From assembly GCA_947359465.1 (NCBI GenBank), contig OX375873.1:134494899-134558898 (forward strand): 64,000 bases of DNA. The letters run 5' to 3'. Every line of letters starts with the position of its first letter. Position 1 is the stretch's first letter. Below are positions 54,111-64,000 of this stretch, in pieces. The notes below the pieces were generated by a model. The model saw nothing but the letters and a program-made list of their open reading frames with translations, was not told the DNA's origin and ran no database searches. This DNA comes from Metellina segmentata (Eukaryota; Arthropoda; Arachnida; Araneae; Tetragnathidae). The position numbers and the translations under genes were made by a program.

Positions 54111-55227
54111 ATTAAAAAGAATAACAAAAATGTTCCGTTTTTTCCCGATTTTCAGAAATATATTATCAAAAACCAAATTGAAATTTCTAAAAAAACTCGA
54201 CGAGCAACAGAAATTTACGTTGAGAGGTACTCTTTAAAAAAAACTCACGGCTGAAGACTGAAAATTTGTATGTGTTTTGCTCACTCTCGGAAGAAATTTT
54301 ACCTTTTCAACTTTGACACTTAATAAACCCAAAACTAATAACCGCATCGGAAAAAGATATTTACAACTCTCCAGGGAACATAATGAACAAACCATGTTAA
54401 TTTCATATTTTTCTGATCCGTACTTTCTCTAGAAACCTTCTAAGAATCGTGCTAAACAGCACAGTTTTGAATCCTGCTACAGCGGTAACTTTTTTTAATA
54501 TAGAGAGATCTCTTCGCAGTGCATTTGCTTTTATAACAAGGGAAAGAAAGAGTTAAGTTTGATGAGGACCGGACTTGGTGTGTTCGGTCTCAAAGTTGCT
54601 GTTGCAAGTTTGATTTCGTTTTCTTATTCTTTTCATATTGTTTTGTTTTAACTTTTTAATGGTCTTAAGGGGAGTGTATGAGCATTTTTTTTAGCATATT
54701 GCTGCTCATGGGTAGGAAACACCATTTTGTGTTGTCTGGGTCAATCTCCTCCCTGAACCACAAACACTTTCATTTTCAAAAATTTCCTAATTTTTTTATT
54801 TTTTATTTCTTTTTGTTTTTGAAATTACTGGGCTTACCTTGTTGTGTCTGCAGCTCAGCCTGCTTATGAAATGGAAATTACTCACCCCAGTAATTATTTT
54901 ATAATGCACTTTCATAAATTAATAATGAAAATAAGAAATAAATTCCTTTATTGGCACATCGGAGGTTTCAACAAAATAAAATTAGTGGTAAACTATTAAT
55001 TTACTAAAAGGATGCAAAAGAATTGGAAGTTGCATATGTCAGAGTCAAATTTGACTGGATCGTAGGCAGAATGAGTTTAGAAAAAAGCATTTCCCCATGA
55101 ACCGAAACTGATCACAAGAGTTATGCAAAACCTATGATAAATTTATAAAAAGGTTGAAAAAATTAAATTTTATTGAATAGATATTAAACTAGTTGCCACC
55201 GTCACAGCCTAAGCCATTCGGTGTATC
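54111..55227. other. Unassigned AT-rich sequence
   Basis: One frame (54678-54869, plus) is hydrophobic and unremarkable. No element boundary found. Confidence 0.35.
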
Positions 55228-55378
55228 GCCCCGTAATTTTGAACCACTGTCAGATGACGAAGCATCTGACCTGGTACCCCACTCACCAAACTTTCACACC
55301 AATCCAACGTGAGAACTTTCGGCCACGACAAAATTTAAGGTGCTCCAGCCACCTCTACACCATACGCTTACAAACATA
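55228..55378 (-). mobile_element. SINE-A body fragment
   Basis: On the minus strand: TTTGTAAGCGTATGGTGTAG, GTGAGTGGGGTACCAGG and CATCTGACAGTGGTTCAAAA. Lacks both head and tail. Confidence 0.75.
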
Positions 55379-56496
55379 ATTTTAATGAAACAAAATTAAT
55401 TTGGAAGCAATCATCTATGCTGACAATTGAAACAGATTGCGCATGGCATAACAAAAGCAAAGTGAAATTCAAGCACAGTCGGCCATTGATTATTTGTGAC
55501 CCGGATTCAAAGAGAAAAAAACTATAAAGCATAGAAAAATTACTTTTGTTTTCGGTCAGCGGCCAAATACGATGAGAGTCCGAAATTTCCAGTTTTCAAA
55601 CGACTTTTCCCGATTCATGAAATTTCCTGGCTATTCTCGGTTCTCCAGCACTCTGGTTTACGTTTTTGCGATCTTTTCCTCCAATGTTTTTTTAATTTAG
55701 CGGGTTTTTTTTTTCGGAACTGGCAACCGATTGCTTCAAATTTGCGGAGCAAAATCACTTCAAAAATCTTCACAAAAAAAATTTTTTTTTTTTTTTTGGG
55801 GGGGAAGGGGGGGGGGAGTTTGAAGCATAAAAAAAAAGCTAGATTAAAAAAAATTACTACACATCGGGTTGCCACCTCAGATACCAGTATTAATTCAAAT
55901 AAATTATCTTTATATTGTTTTCGATTCACCTACAAACTTAAAAATACACTTCCCCAAAATAATAATACATTTTTAAAACATTGCACTCGCGGGTAACTGA
56001 ATAAAACAAAATTGACTAACATTTGATGATTGTATTCTAGTTTCCACTATCAGGGTAACTATTTTGTGCATTGCAAGAGCCACTCACAAGTCCAAAACAG
56101 ACAGATTTTCATGGGTTTTCAAGTTTTTAAAGCGTATTATATATATATATATGTGCTCATCAAGATACTTGCTCATCGAGTCGATCAACTATTTGTATAT
56201 CGGGTATCAAGGATTGCCATTGAAGCAAGGCAGTTCCCGAATCATCACCAAAACCGTACTTGTAAGCTGTTTTATCGCCAATCAGCCGCTAAAAGGAGGT
56301 CGGAAATATTGTGAAAAAATATCGTCATTTGAAAACTCAATTTTCTTTTGAAAGGAAAATAAGCACTTCTAAGGGCCCTTAGAAAAGAAAGGTCAAAATA
56401 AGTACTTATAAGCACTTTCTAAGCACCCGTGGGAACCCTGATATAGTGTTTATTTTGTAAAAAAAGGAAGAAACTGACGTCATATGGCACTCGAAT
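55379..56496. other. Unassigned, with G- and A-rich homopolymers
   Basis: Runs of T and G at 55780-55820 account for the overlapping frames here. A short (TA)n tract lies near 56140-56152. Confidence 0.35.
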
Positions 56497-56940
56497 GTGC
56501 TGTTTAATTTTGAGTATTTAATATACCCAAGAAATGATGTCAATTCTGAGCAGAAGGAAGTTCATCCGGATTTCATTTCATTTATAAAACTTTTTCCATG
56601 GGTTCCGCAGTTAGAAGAAGAAAACAATATTTATATTTTGAGTACACTCATTTTACTACATGGATTTACAGAAATCTTGAAGAATGTAGGAAAAGTGAAT
56701 GCTTTTTCTAACGGAAGGCTTTTCTAAAGCAAGGCATAAATGAATTGAAGTAAGAGATCCCTAAATTAACTAAATTTCTTGTTTTTGTTCTGTCTGTATC
56801 TGTGTTATAAGTGATTTGTGAATCTTGGGGATCACCAATAGATAAAGTTGTTCGCAAAAGAACCAATGTTGTTGAGGGAGATGATGAAGTCACTTTAACA
56901 ACTGATATGCGTACATTTTTTTTTTTTTTCAAATGATCTA
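56497..56940 (+). pseudogene. Possible exon remnants, unidentified
   Basis: The frame 56497-56727 reads LFNFEYLIYPRNDVN, then VHPDFISFIKLFPWVPQLEE and LHGFTEILKNVGKVN before a stop. A second frame from about 56810 gives CESWGSPIDKVVRKRTNVVE and GDDEVTLTTDMRT, breaks at a T-run near 56920 and resumes as NDLPPGHKTERKFLKAALV until the MITE at 57000. Composition is strongly protein-like in both parts. I recognise no family. It may be an old gene, processed pseudogene or transposon gene cut by the MITE. Confidence 0.4.
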
Positions 56941-56999
56941 CCACCTGGCCATAAAACAGAAAGGAAATTTTTAAAAGCAGCCCTTGTTTCTATATTTGG

Positions 57000-57305
57000 G
57001 CCAAATGACCACAAACACTTTTTAAATAACACATCTTCTATTTCAATGACAACATATTTTACTTCAAAAGTGATCGATAGAATTGCAAATTCTGAAAGTA
57101 TGACTTAGTGTTAAATAAATAAAGTAAATTAATGCATTTGGATGTTTTATAATAAATAGGTAATACATATATTTAGCCGAAAAATGTGTTTTACGTCTGT
57201 TTTTGATTTGACTGCAGTTTTCAAAATTCGGACACAGTGCCTGCAGAACAATTGCAATTGCTTGGAGTTGTGTTGCATAACATTGGATATATTTCTGCAC
57301 CTGGC
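57000..57305. mobile_element. hAT-type MITE, copy D (truncated)
   Basis: Aligns with the second half of copy C from CAAATGACCACAAACACTTT to ATTTCTGCACCTGG. The other end is missing at 57000. Confidence 0.75.
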
Positions 57306-57369
57306 CTAGAGCTATTCAAGAAATTTCTCAGAGAATAGGTCTCAAATGACGATCTAGTTCACAACTTGT

Positions 57370-58390
57370 CTCTACTATTATTAAAGAAAGTGTCCGACCT
57401 CCACTACGTATTGTCTTAACAAATCTATGGCACTTACAATAATGAAATTTGGCTCACAAGTAGTCCGAATTTTTTGTAATATTTGTGTCCAGCCCAAATT
57501 TTTAAATTCAATCTAGAACATTTTAAAATTAATTTATTGGAATTTAATTATTATTGTTTTCTTTGGAATGGCAACAGCATACATACATGTCAGATTTCTT
57601 ATTTATTTTTTCCGTTCCCGTTTTTATTTTGCGGAGGAACTATTTGTCAGCAGGTTAAAAAAACAACAAAAGTTATAACTTTAGTTATGTAGTTCTTTTT
57701 TCTATCTCCTAGATCGTAAAAGATACAGTAAATATTTCAACGGATTTGAAATCTGGGGAAAATTCCGGATTAGAACGATACCTAAAAATACGACTTTATT
57801 TAAATAAATAATTTTTTAATTAAAACTTTTATATTTTTTCCAATACGAACGCCACTGCGAAGAATGACCTTCGTTTGATTCGAGATATCACAGATTTCAT
57901 TTCCTGCGCTTAAACCATTCAACAGCGAAGAAAAGCAAAACAAATAAAAAACTGATTTGACTGGCATTGTTTAGTTCTTTTTTTGTAAAATCGGGATCGT
58001 TAAAGATAGATTGAAAATTTCAACGGATTTGAAATCTGCGGTAAAGTTTACACCAGTTAGATAATTATATTTGATTTTCTTTTAATAAATAATTTTTCAA
58101 TACAAATTTTTTTTTTCGCAAGTGATTGTGACTTTACGCCGATTCGCAATTCGAATTTAGCCGAATTTGACAATGATGAGGTCATTACGGCGTTGCCCAT
58201 GTTGTTGGATTTGCGAAGCCAGCCAAATGGAAATTCGTAGGGAATTCATTCCAATAGGAAACGAATTTCCATTTGGTTTGCGAACCAAAACAACACCACG
58301 GGCAACGCCATGATGGCTGTTATCCAATAGGCTACGAATTCCTATTTAGTTAGCGATGCAAACCAAATGGAAATTCATAGGAATCACACC
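57370..58390 (+). mobile_element. Helitron copy, 5' part
   Basis: Starts TCTCTACTATTATTAAAGAA and gives the longest continuous version of this family: AATCTATGGCACTTACAATA, TTCAATCTAGAACATTTTAA, CTATCTCCTAGATCG, AATCTGCGGTAAAGTTTACA. It ends in an inverted-repeat region with AAATGGAAATTCGTAGG (58205-58375). The 3' terminus was not identified; a SINE fragment follows. Confidence 0.7.
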
Positions 58391-58465
58391 TGACCCCACG
58401 AAAAGAACTCAAGGGTAACGCCGTGCCGGCCAAGTAGTGGCTAGTTATCTATATTTACGTCACAT

Positions 58466-58588
58466 CATCTGAGCATAGCTCAAAATGACGAGTCTTCGTC
58501 CTTGGATTTTTCCCTTCGAGTTTGATCCCAGACCATCTTTAATTGCGCCTTGTGTTACTTGAGTGCGACGGTAATTAACTACCTACAT
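58466..58588 (+). mobile_element. SINE-B body/tail fragment
   Basis: CATCATCTGAGCATAGCTCA, then TTGATCCCAGACCATC, then the tail TAATTAACTACCTAC. Confidence 0.65.
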
Positions 58589-59636
58589 TTACGTCAAGTG
58601 GTCCTTAATTTTCTTGGGCGGTCCTGATTATTGTGCGTTCAGTGTCAGCAAAAAAATAGATATAGCTTGAATTATTTCCGGTCAAAAAATTTATAAACTT
58701 GTTTTAGGTAAATTGAACAACGCTGAGACAATTAAATGAATACGGGTTAAAAATGAAATGTGGAAACAAAGTGAGCAATTTGAAAGACTCCTTCCATTAA
58801 AAAGTTAATTAAAATTAGAGTTTTGTAAAATTCGGAGATTACAACTATATCTAGACAGAAAAACAACGATCATAAAACAGATTAATTTCGATATGCTTCA
58901 TTAATGTTGGTGATTCGAAATAGTTAAAATGTTATATTGAAGTTGCAAATAAAAAATTGGATTACGCAATTTCGTTGGGAGTTATAACATGTAACTTAGA
59001 AAAGATAATAATCTGTTGCCATATTCCTTTCTCTCAAAAAGAAATTTCTTTGGCAAAGTTTGCAGGAACATTTACGGAAATATGAAATAACCATTTGGCT
59101 TAGAGCTAGCAAACTTTTTACTGCAGTGCAAGTCGTAAAAATAATTATCAAGTAAAGAATGAAACGCTTGAACTTTTATGCGTTTAGAGAGGTTTTTATG
59201 TAATCTACTTGGCCCCCTTAAAAGTTGAATCCTTTTGTCTTGGCGACACATTGGTAAGAAAAATTTTATGAGTAAGATATTTTTAAAGGCTCTGTGTGTA
59301 TAAAAAGAATAAAAATATTCTCATTTGTAAAAGAAACTTTTTATGATAGAACATGTGATATGGGGTGTTCATCATACTATTTATAGCAGTGATAAAAAAA
59401 TTGTGTTTCATCATGAAACACCAAATACACTTTTCTAGTATTTTTAAATCCATGTCACGAATGTCATCTAGAAACTCGTCAGTATTTTAAGACAAGTACT
59501 TAGTTGTGATTTCTGGTTCGTATATCAAACTTTGTTCTCTCCTTTATAATAATTCATGTAATTTTCTGTTTTAAAACGTATACTGTTAGTTACGTAATCA
59601 TTTAGAGAAAATCCTAAAGTGTTGTTATGTTATCAG
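58589..59636. other. Unassigned AT-rich sequence
   Basis: No repeat or coding support. Confidence 0.35.
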
Positions 59637-59797
59637 TTAAAAAAAAAGACTAATAGAAAACTTTCAAATCTTAAAAGATTGAAAGAAATATTTTACAAAT
59701 TAATAGGACATCATGTAGAAACAGATCAACAAGTGAAACAAATAAAGAAATTATTAGATGTATTTTATATTGAAGATTACATTAGAGAGAGACAATA
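59637..59797 (+). CDS. Possible terminal exon, unidentified
   Basis: After TTATCAG (59629-59635) a frame is open to TAA at about 59795: KKKTNRKLSNLKRLKEIF, then YKLIGHHVETDQQVKQIKKL and DVFYIEDYIRERQ. It is charged, helical and looks like a protein C-terminus. No upstream exon could be linked. A 147-aa frame starting at 59758 in another phase overlaps it, so at most one is real. Confidence 0.3.
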
Positions 59798-60840
59798 AAC
59801 TCACGAAAATTATTTCAATAAACTTTAATTCTTCTGCTAGGTTACATTTTAGCCCACTGGGCTATCGAGACTGTCCAACTTTTAAAGGATCAAAGAAATG
59901 GTCTACAAATTTGTATTGGTACTTTCGGCATCCAATGAGTTATTACGTCGAATTTGATCGAAACTCCAAGCAAATAATGCTCATAATCGTCTTAAAACAG
60001 AAATCTGCCTTTCTGTTATCGAAAGCTTCAACGTTCTCTTTGCCATGCCATGAAATAAAAATGAAAATTTCACATAAATTTTTTTCTTTTTTTCAACTCA
60101 CACATATTGCCCGAAATGAGAAGACAATGGATGTAAGGTATCAGACGTTTGTGAGGCTAAAATTTCATTCCCACAACCACGAAAAAATAATAAAAAACTG
60201 ACAACAGCCACTTGTGTTTAAAAAAAAATTGAAATTTCTTACAATTCAAAGTATAGATAATGGCGCCATCTTGTAGTGGAAATTATAAATAATTTCTTTT
60301 GTAACCTTTGATATATATTTTAACTTTAACATGAATATTTTATAATGAACGAAGTATCTACTTTTCAGAGAAAAAAAAAGAACTCAAATTTACAACAGCA
60401 GACTAAGATAAGTTCCAACTGAATTTCTGGATGGTTGGAATTCGTTTACATATTAGAAGTTACTAGCCTCTAGGGATGTCAATAGCCGTCTGACTAAACC
60501 GACAAGACGGTTTTTTCGTTTCGGTTAACCGATTTTTTCGGTGTTTTCTTGGCACGATTCTAACCGCGGTAGTTATTTTAAAAACTAATAAAAAGAAGAA
60601 AAAAAACGGCCCAGAAAACTCAAGAAAATTAAATTCGTGGCCTGTGTTTATGGGATGCAAATGGTTCTTTTATAACTGATTTTTCAAGATCCACACAGTT
60701 TATATCCCTTTTTGACCACTCACGTGACATAGCTTGTTCTCATTCTCTGACTTAGCATTGTTTAGTCTATGCAGGTTGAGGTATAAACAAAGGGGTGAGC
60801 GATGAACTAAAATACATTTATACAAAACAACGTTTAATCA
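59798..60840. other. Unassigned
   Basis: Contains the long plus frame 59758-60201 (no motif seen) and, at 60475-60600, GTTTCGGTTAACCGATTTTT-like low-complexity sequence. Nothing assignable. Confidence 0.3.
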
Positions 60841-62470
60841 CAAATACAAATACAAATTCAAATATTGACGACTAGCTACAGGCTGAAGCCCAAAAAGGCT
60901 GGTCCTTTGTTTATGAATTCCTCAATTCCCACTGACTATCCAATTGTATCTTAAATTCGTACACTCCCTTTGAATTAACTATATTTTCTAGCAACGCGTT
61001 CCATTTGTCTATTACCCTATTAAAGTAGTAGTTTTTCCTTAAATCCCGATTAAAATGTTTTTTATTCAGTTTATACCCATGGCCCCTTGTTCTGTTATCC
61101 CTATTGAAATTTAAGCCCTCCGTGTCCCCTTGTTTTGCCAACTTGAAAAGCTGAATCAAATCCCCCTACTCCTCCTTCTTTCCAGTGTATACATATTTAG
61201 CTTACTTAAACGTTCATTATAGTCGAGATTTGCTATCCCCTTTATTATTTTTGTAGCTCTGTGCTGAACCCTTTCATTTAATTCTATATCCTTTCTCATA
61301 TATGGAGCCCAGAATTGTACAGCATATTCTAGATGTGGTCTTACTAAGCCCTTATATCAGGGCTCGAAATACCCGGGTGCACAGGTGCACTGTGCACATG
61401 AAAATATAACTGTGCACCTAATTTTTTCCCACTGTACATAACTGTGCACCTAATTTAAAAACTTAGGTGCACCTTGTGCACCTGTATTAAAAAACCTATT
61501 TCGAGGCCTGCCTTATATAACGGCAAGATTATATTCATATCCTTTGAAGTTGCAGTCTTTTTAATATACTCCAATAACATATTAGCCTTTTTACCCGCAG
61601 CTGAAAATTGGTGACCCATTTTAAAATCCCTGTGAATTATCACCCCAAGATCCTTGACTGTTTCTCCCTCCTTTACCATTACTCCCTGCAGACAGTACTC
61701 GGCTCCACTGTTCCTGTAACCCATATGCATAACTTGACATTTCCCTATATTAAATGATGTAACCCATTTTACAGCACATTCGGATATCTTATCAAAATCC
61801 CCTTGTAAATTCTCTATCTGTAACTTGGTATCCACTGTCCCCCATATTTTTGTCATCTGAAAATATACTGATTCTATTCTTAATTCCCTGACCTATATCA
61901 TCTATGAAAATTAAAAATAAAATTGGTCCCAAAACTGATCCCTGAGGCACCCCACTTATAACTTCTGTCCACTGTGAATAATTTCCTTTTACCCGCACTC
62001 TCTGCTTTCTACCCAATAACCAATTCTTTATCCATATTAATGTTTTTCCCTGAATCCCCAGCCTTTCCAATTTAAACGGTAATGCCTCATGAGGTACTTT
62101 ATCAAAAGCATTTTGAAAATCTATGTACATGATATCTACACTGCTCTTATTATCCAGCTCCTCAGTAATTTTTTCGTAGAACATCAAAAGGTTTGTAGAG
62201 CAGGATCTGCCCTTCCTGAACACATACTGAATATCTGATAACAGTCCCCCCTCCTCTAAGAATAACATTATATGCTTTTTTAACGGAGATTCAAATATTT
62301 TGAAAATTACTGATGTTAGATTTACTGGTCTATAGTTGCCCGGATCACTTTGTATTTCCTTTTTGAAAATTGGAGTTATGTTGGCCAACTTCCAATCCAT
62401 TGGTACCCAACCCGTGCTATATGTTGAATTAAATATCATGTGAATTACGTCCCCCAATTCTTCCATGTTA
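60841..62470 (-). mobile_element. CR1-like non-LTR retrotransposon, 5'-truncated and decayed
   Basis: The minus strand holds ORF2 from within the reverse transcriptase. Frame 62466-61850: WKLANITPIFKKE, GNYRPVNLTSV, FRKGRSCSTNLL, MYIDFQNAFDKVPHEA, SGVPQGSVLGPILF and SIFSDD, where the catalytic FADD is FSDD. A one-base deletion right after SDD shifts to 61856-61514 (KIWGTVDTKLQ, VKDLGVII). A hAT MITE then intervenes, followed by LVRPHLEYAVQFWAP, and a frameshift in a G run near 61160 leads to RDNRTRGHGYKLNKK and NRVIDKWNALLENIVNS, ending at 60911. The 3' end has a hairpin-like TTGGGCTTCAGCC and a TATTTG repeat tail. No endonuclease domain remains. Confidence 0.85.
61358..61510. mobile_element. 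153-bp hAT MITE with perfect 8-bp duplication
   Basis: Ends CAGGGCTCGAAATA and TATTTCGAGGCCTG are inverted (13 of 14), and CCTTATAT flanks it at 61350-61357 and 61511-61518. The interior is a palindromic series of GTGCACCT words. It splits the CR1-like ORF2. Confidence 0.92.
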
Positions 62471-62819
62471 AATTCTACAGGAGCTGCCTAACACATATCT
62501 TTACAGGCGCCGAGTTTGAATCAGGGGCAAGTAATGTTTGGGAAAGTGCTTTCGATTATCATTTTTATATATTTGTATCTGATTTATGGAGAAGTGCATT
62601 GAAACTCGCATCGTGTTTTTAATAAGTGTGCTTAGATGTAAATGGTCTGAATTTTGGTTCTCGCAAACAGAAACGACAAGTATCCATCAGCAAAATGAAA
62701 AACGAGCAATAAAGTAAGCTAATAAGATCTAAAAAAGTATCCGAGATTGCAATCACAATAATTCATTAGAATACATGCGACTAGGTGGCTACAGTCTATG
62801 CAGTTAGTTATTTTTCTTA
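62471..62819. other. Unassigned
   Basis: Upstream flank of the truncated CR1-like copy. No feature supported. Confidence 0.35.
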
Positions 62820-62981
62820 GGTCACGTTCACATGAGGCGTATGATGAGGCTAGCGAGGTCCTGCCATTAAATTATGTTTATTTGTTCCTCTAATTCACGT
62901 ATCTATCTTTGCGACCTTGAAGAGCGAGACCCTGATAGCCTTGCCAAAGGCGCGTTTTACGCGCCTCATGTGAATTGGGCC
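62820..62981. mobile_element. 162-bp Harbinger-type MITE
   Basis: Ends GGTCACGTTCACATGAGGCG and CGCCTCATGTGAATTGGGCC are near inverted repeats; TTA lies on both sides (62817-62819 and 62982-62984). A different family from the 430-bp MITEs despite similar GGCC termini. Confidence 0.8.
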
Positions 62982-63384
62982 TTAATCCCTTCCTCTGGTA
63001 GCTTTCTATTTATGTAATTATTAGTTACGGACACTGGGCTTCACAGTTTTCATCCCACCGTCTAAACGCTATGCCTACGTCGAATGTTTGAAAATATTTT
63101 GCTTAACTATATAAAAACGAAGCTCAATATAATTGTTGCCTGTAGCCAATTAAAAGTGGTGGAGGAACCTCGAATTTACGACAACATCTCAAGTACAAAC
63201 ATCCGAATTTCCAAGATGAAAAGGTAAGTTTAAATATTTTTTTTCCCTTTTAACCATTGAGTAAATGGGTTGAGTGCCATCACAAAACTTCAAACCTTGT
63301 ACCGAAATTTTTTTATAAATTTCTGGATCAGTTAAATCAGCTATCGATTAAGTACGTCACGATAACCCCTCCTGAAATTCGCCA
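62982..63384. other. Unassigned
   Basis: No feature supported. Confidence 0.35.
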
Positions 63385-63557
63385 CTAGTCAAGGCACTCC
63401 ACTCTCCAAACGTCCACACCTTGCCAAAGTGAGGACATTTGAGACAACGACAGGTTTAACGTGCACCAGCCCCCTCGTACACGACTGTCCTTGGTTGGAT
63501 CGAGTTTCAAAGTGGAAACTCTCCTGTTGTCCATTCGTTATTCATCCAACCGGGCCC
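63385..63557 (-). mobile_element. SINE-B head and partial body
   Basis: CACTCTCCAAACGTCCACAC, then GGTTTAACGTGCACCAGCCC, then a tRNA-like head ending TCCAACCGGGCCCCAC. The distal body and tail are missing. Confidence 0.75.
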
Positions 63558-63678
63558 CACAACCTTTGTAGCAGCCTCATTAAAATGAATCTGCAATGCT
63601 ATCTAAGTAGATATCTGCCACCTAGCGCTATCTATGCCACTGTACAATATGATCTTTTAAACTGTGTTAGGTTATACG

Positions 63679-63843
63679 CCCAGGTGCAGAATTATATTCA
63701 GTGTTTTGCAACACAACTCCAAGCAATTGCAATTGTTCTGCAGACATTTTGTCCGAATTTTAAAAAAAGCAGTCAAATCAAAAACAGACGAAAAACTAAC
63801 CTATCGACTCAATATGTACTACATATTTATAATAAAACACACA
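63679..63843. mobile_element. hAT-type MITE, copy F, cut by a Helitron
   Basis: Begins CCCAGGTGCAGAATTATATT and follows copy B/A order to TTTATAATAAAACA, then is interrupted at 63844. Frames over it are repeat-derived. Confidence 0.8.
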
Positions 63844-64000
63844 TCTATATATATATTTCTCTTACGTGGCACGCAAAAAAGACGTTATTTGTTACCGCGT
63901 TTTGGCAACATTGTGCGATTGTTTGTTTACTAGGAGCCTCGCGAGTCATTTGAATCTATAGCGTTATCGGATGAAATTTTATTTTAAAAAAAATGAATTT
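63844..64000 (+). mobile_element. Helitron 5' end, continuing beyond the window
   Basis: Starts TCTATATATATATTTCTCTT directly after an A and matches the first ~150 bp of the complete Helitron at 14870-15497 (CTTACGTGGCACGCAAAAAA, CGATTGTTTGTTTA, GTTATCGGATGAAATTTTAT). Confidence 0.85.

Larger units (their letters stand above)
53291..56443. mobile_element. Possible hAT-type element or two related ends
   Basis: CAGGGTCCCACTC at 53291 and GTGGGAACCCTG ending at 56443 are inverted, and both are followed inward by AAGGACTT/TAAGCACTTTCTAAG-type words. That pattern recalls hAT termini with the CAGGGTTCCCAC motif. No 8-bp duplication and no transposase can be shown, so these may be ends of separate copies. 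Confidence 0.35.

Noticed and set aside
55742..55996. Frames with long Phe/Lys runs near 55.8 kb
   Set aside because: Produced by A, T and G homopolymers, possibly with sequencing length errors.
53291..56443. A complete autonomous hAT element
   Set aside because: The ends are similar in an inverted sense, but there is no matching 8-bp duplication and no transposase inside, so only a low-confidence element call is kept.
59758..60201. 147-aa plus-strand frame as a gene
   Set aside because: Long for this AT-rich region, but it shows no motif, signal or splice context, overlaps a better exon candidate in another phase, and could be chance.

Overview
The window looks like eukaryotic, intergenic, repeat-dominated DNA from an arthropod, most likely a spider. 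It is AT-rich by eye, carries no prokaryotic-style gene blocks, and is packed with tRNA-derived SINEs, Tc1/mariner remains, Helitrons and MITEs. The spider assignment rests on my recollection of very similar SINE bodies and Tc1/CR1/gag-like proteins in orb-weaver genomes; no search was run. I find no intact conventional host gene. A few possible exons (8631-9245, 56497-56940, 59637-59797) and a Lys/Arg-rich frame (12640-12890, minus) are listed with low confidence.

Layout. 0-7 kb: a 38-bp palindrome array next to a gag-like LTR-retrotransposon remnant, a Tc1 3' fragment, SINEs and two MITEs. 7-12.5 kb: a broken Tc1 transposase, possible exons, two adjacent PIF/Harbinger-type MITEs and another Tc1 fragment. 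12.6-21.3 kb: an 863-bp MITE family nested with SINEs and subrepeats, a complete 628-bp non-autonomous Helitron (14870-15497), and a nine-copy 228-bp satellite made from a Helitron 5' end (18642-20698). 21-30 kb: Helitron fragments, SINEs, a Tc1 fragment, a BEL/Pao C-terminal remnant and a complete but dead mariner element (26377-27610). 30-36.6 kb: short tandem repeats, a SINE inserted in a SINE, a terminally intact Tc1 element split by a SINE (33522-34611), and a 59-bp-arm hairpin. 37-45 kb: a 906-bp solo LTR carrying a palindrome array, inside a Helitron, then SINEs and hAT-type MITEs. 45.6-52.2 kb: a candidate DNA transposon with a decayed transposase-like gene of a DUF7869-like family, split by a jockey fragment, whose right end lies in a four-copy 825-bp tandem array. 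52-64 kb: MITEs, hAT-like ends, a Helitron copy, a decayed CR1-like retrotransposon split by a 153-bp hAT MITE, and a Helitron 5' end leaving the window.

Many insertion events can be ordered because target-site duplications (TSDs) are still readable: 4 bp for the solo LTR, 8 bp for hAT MITEs, 10-14 bp for SINEs, TTA for Harbinger-type MITEs and A|T for the Helitron. The best leads are the candidate transposon with its amplified terminus, the Helitron-derived satellite with three-copy higher-order structure, and two LTR-associated arrays of 3-bp-spaced inverted repeats that resemble nuclear-receptor half-site palindromes.
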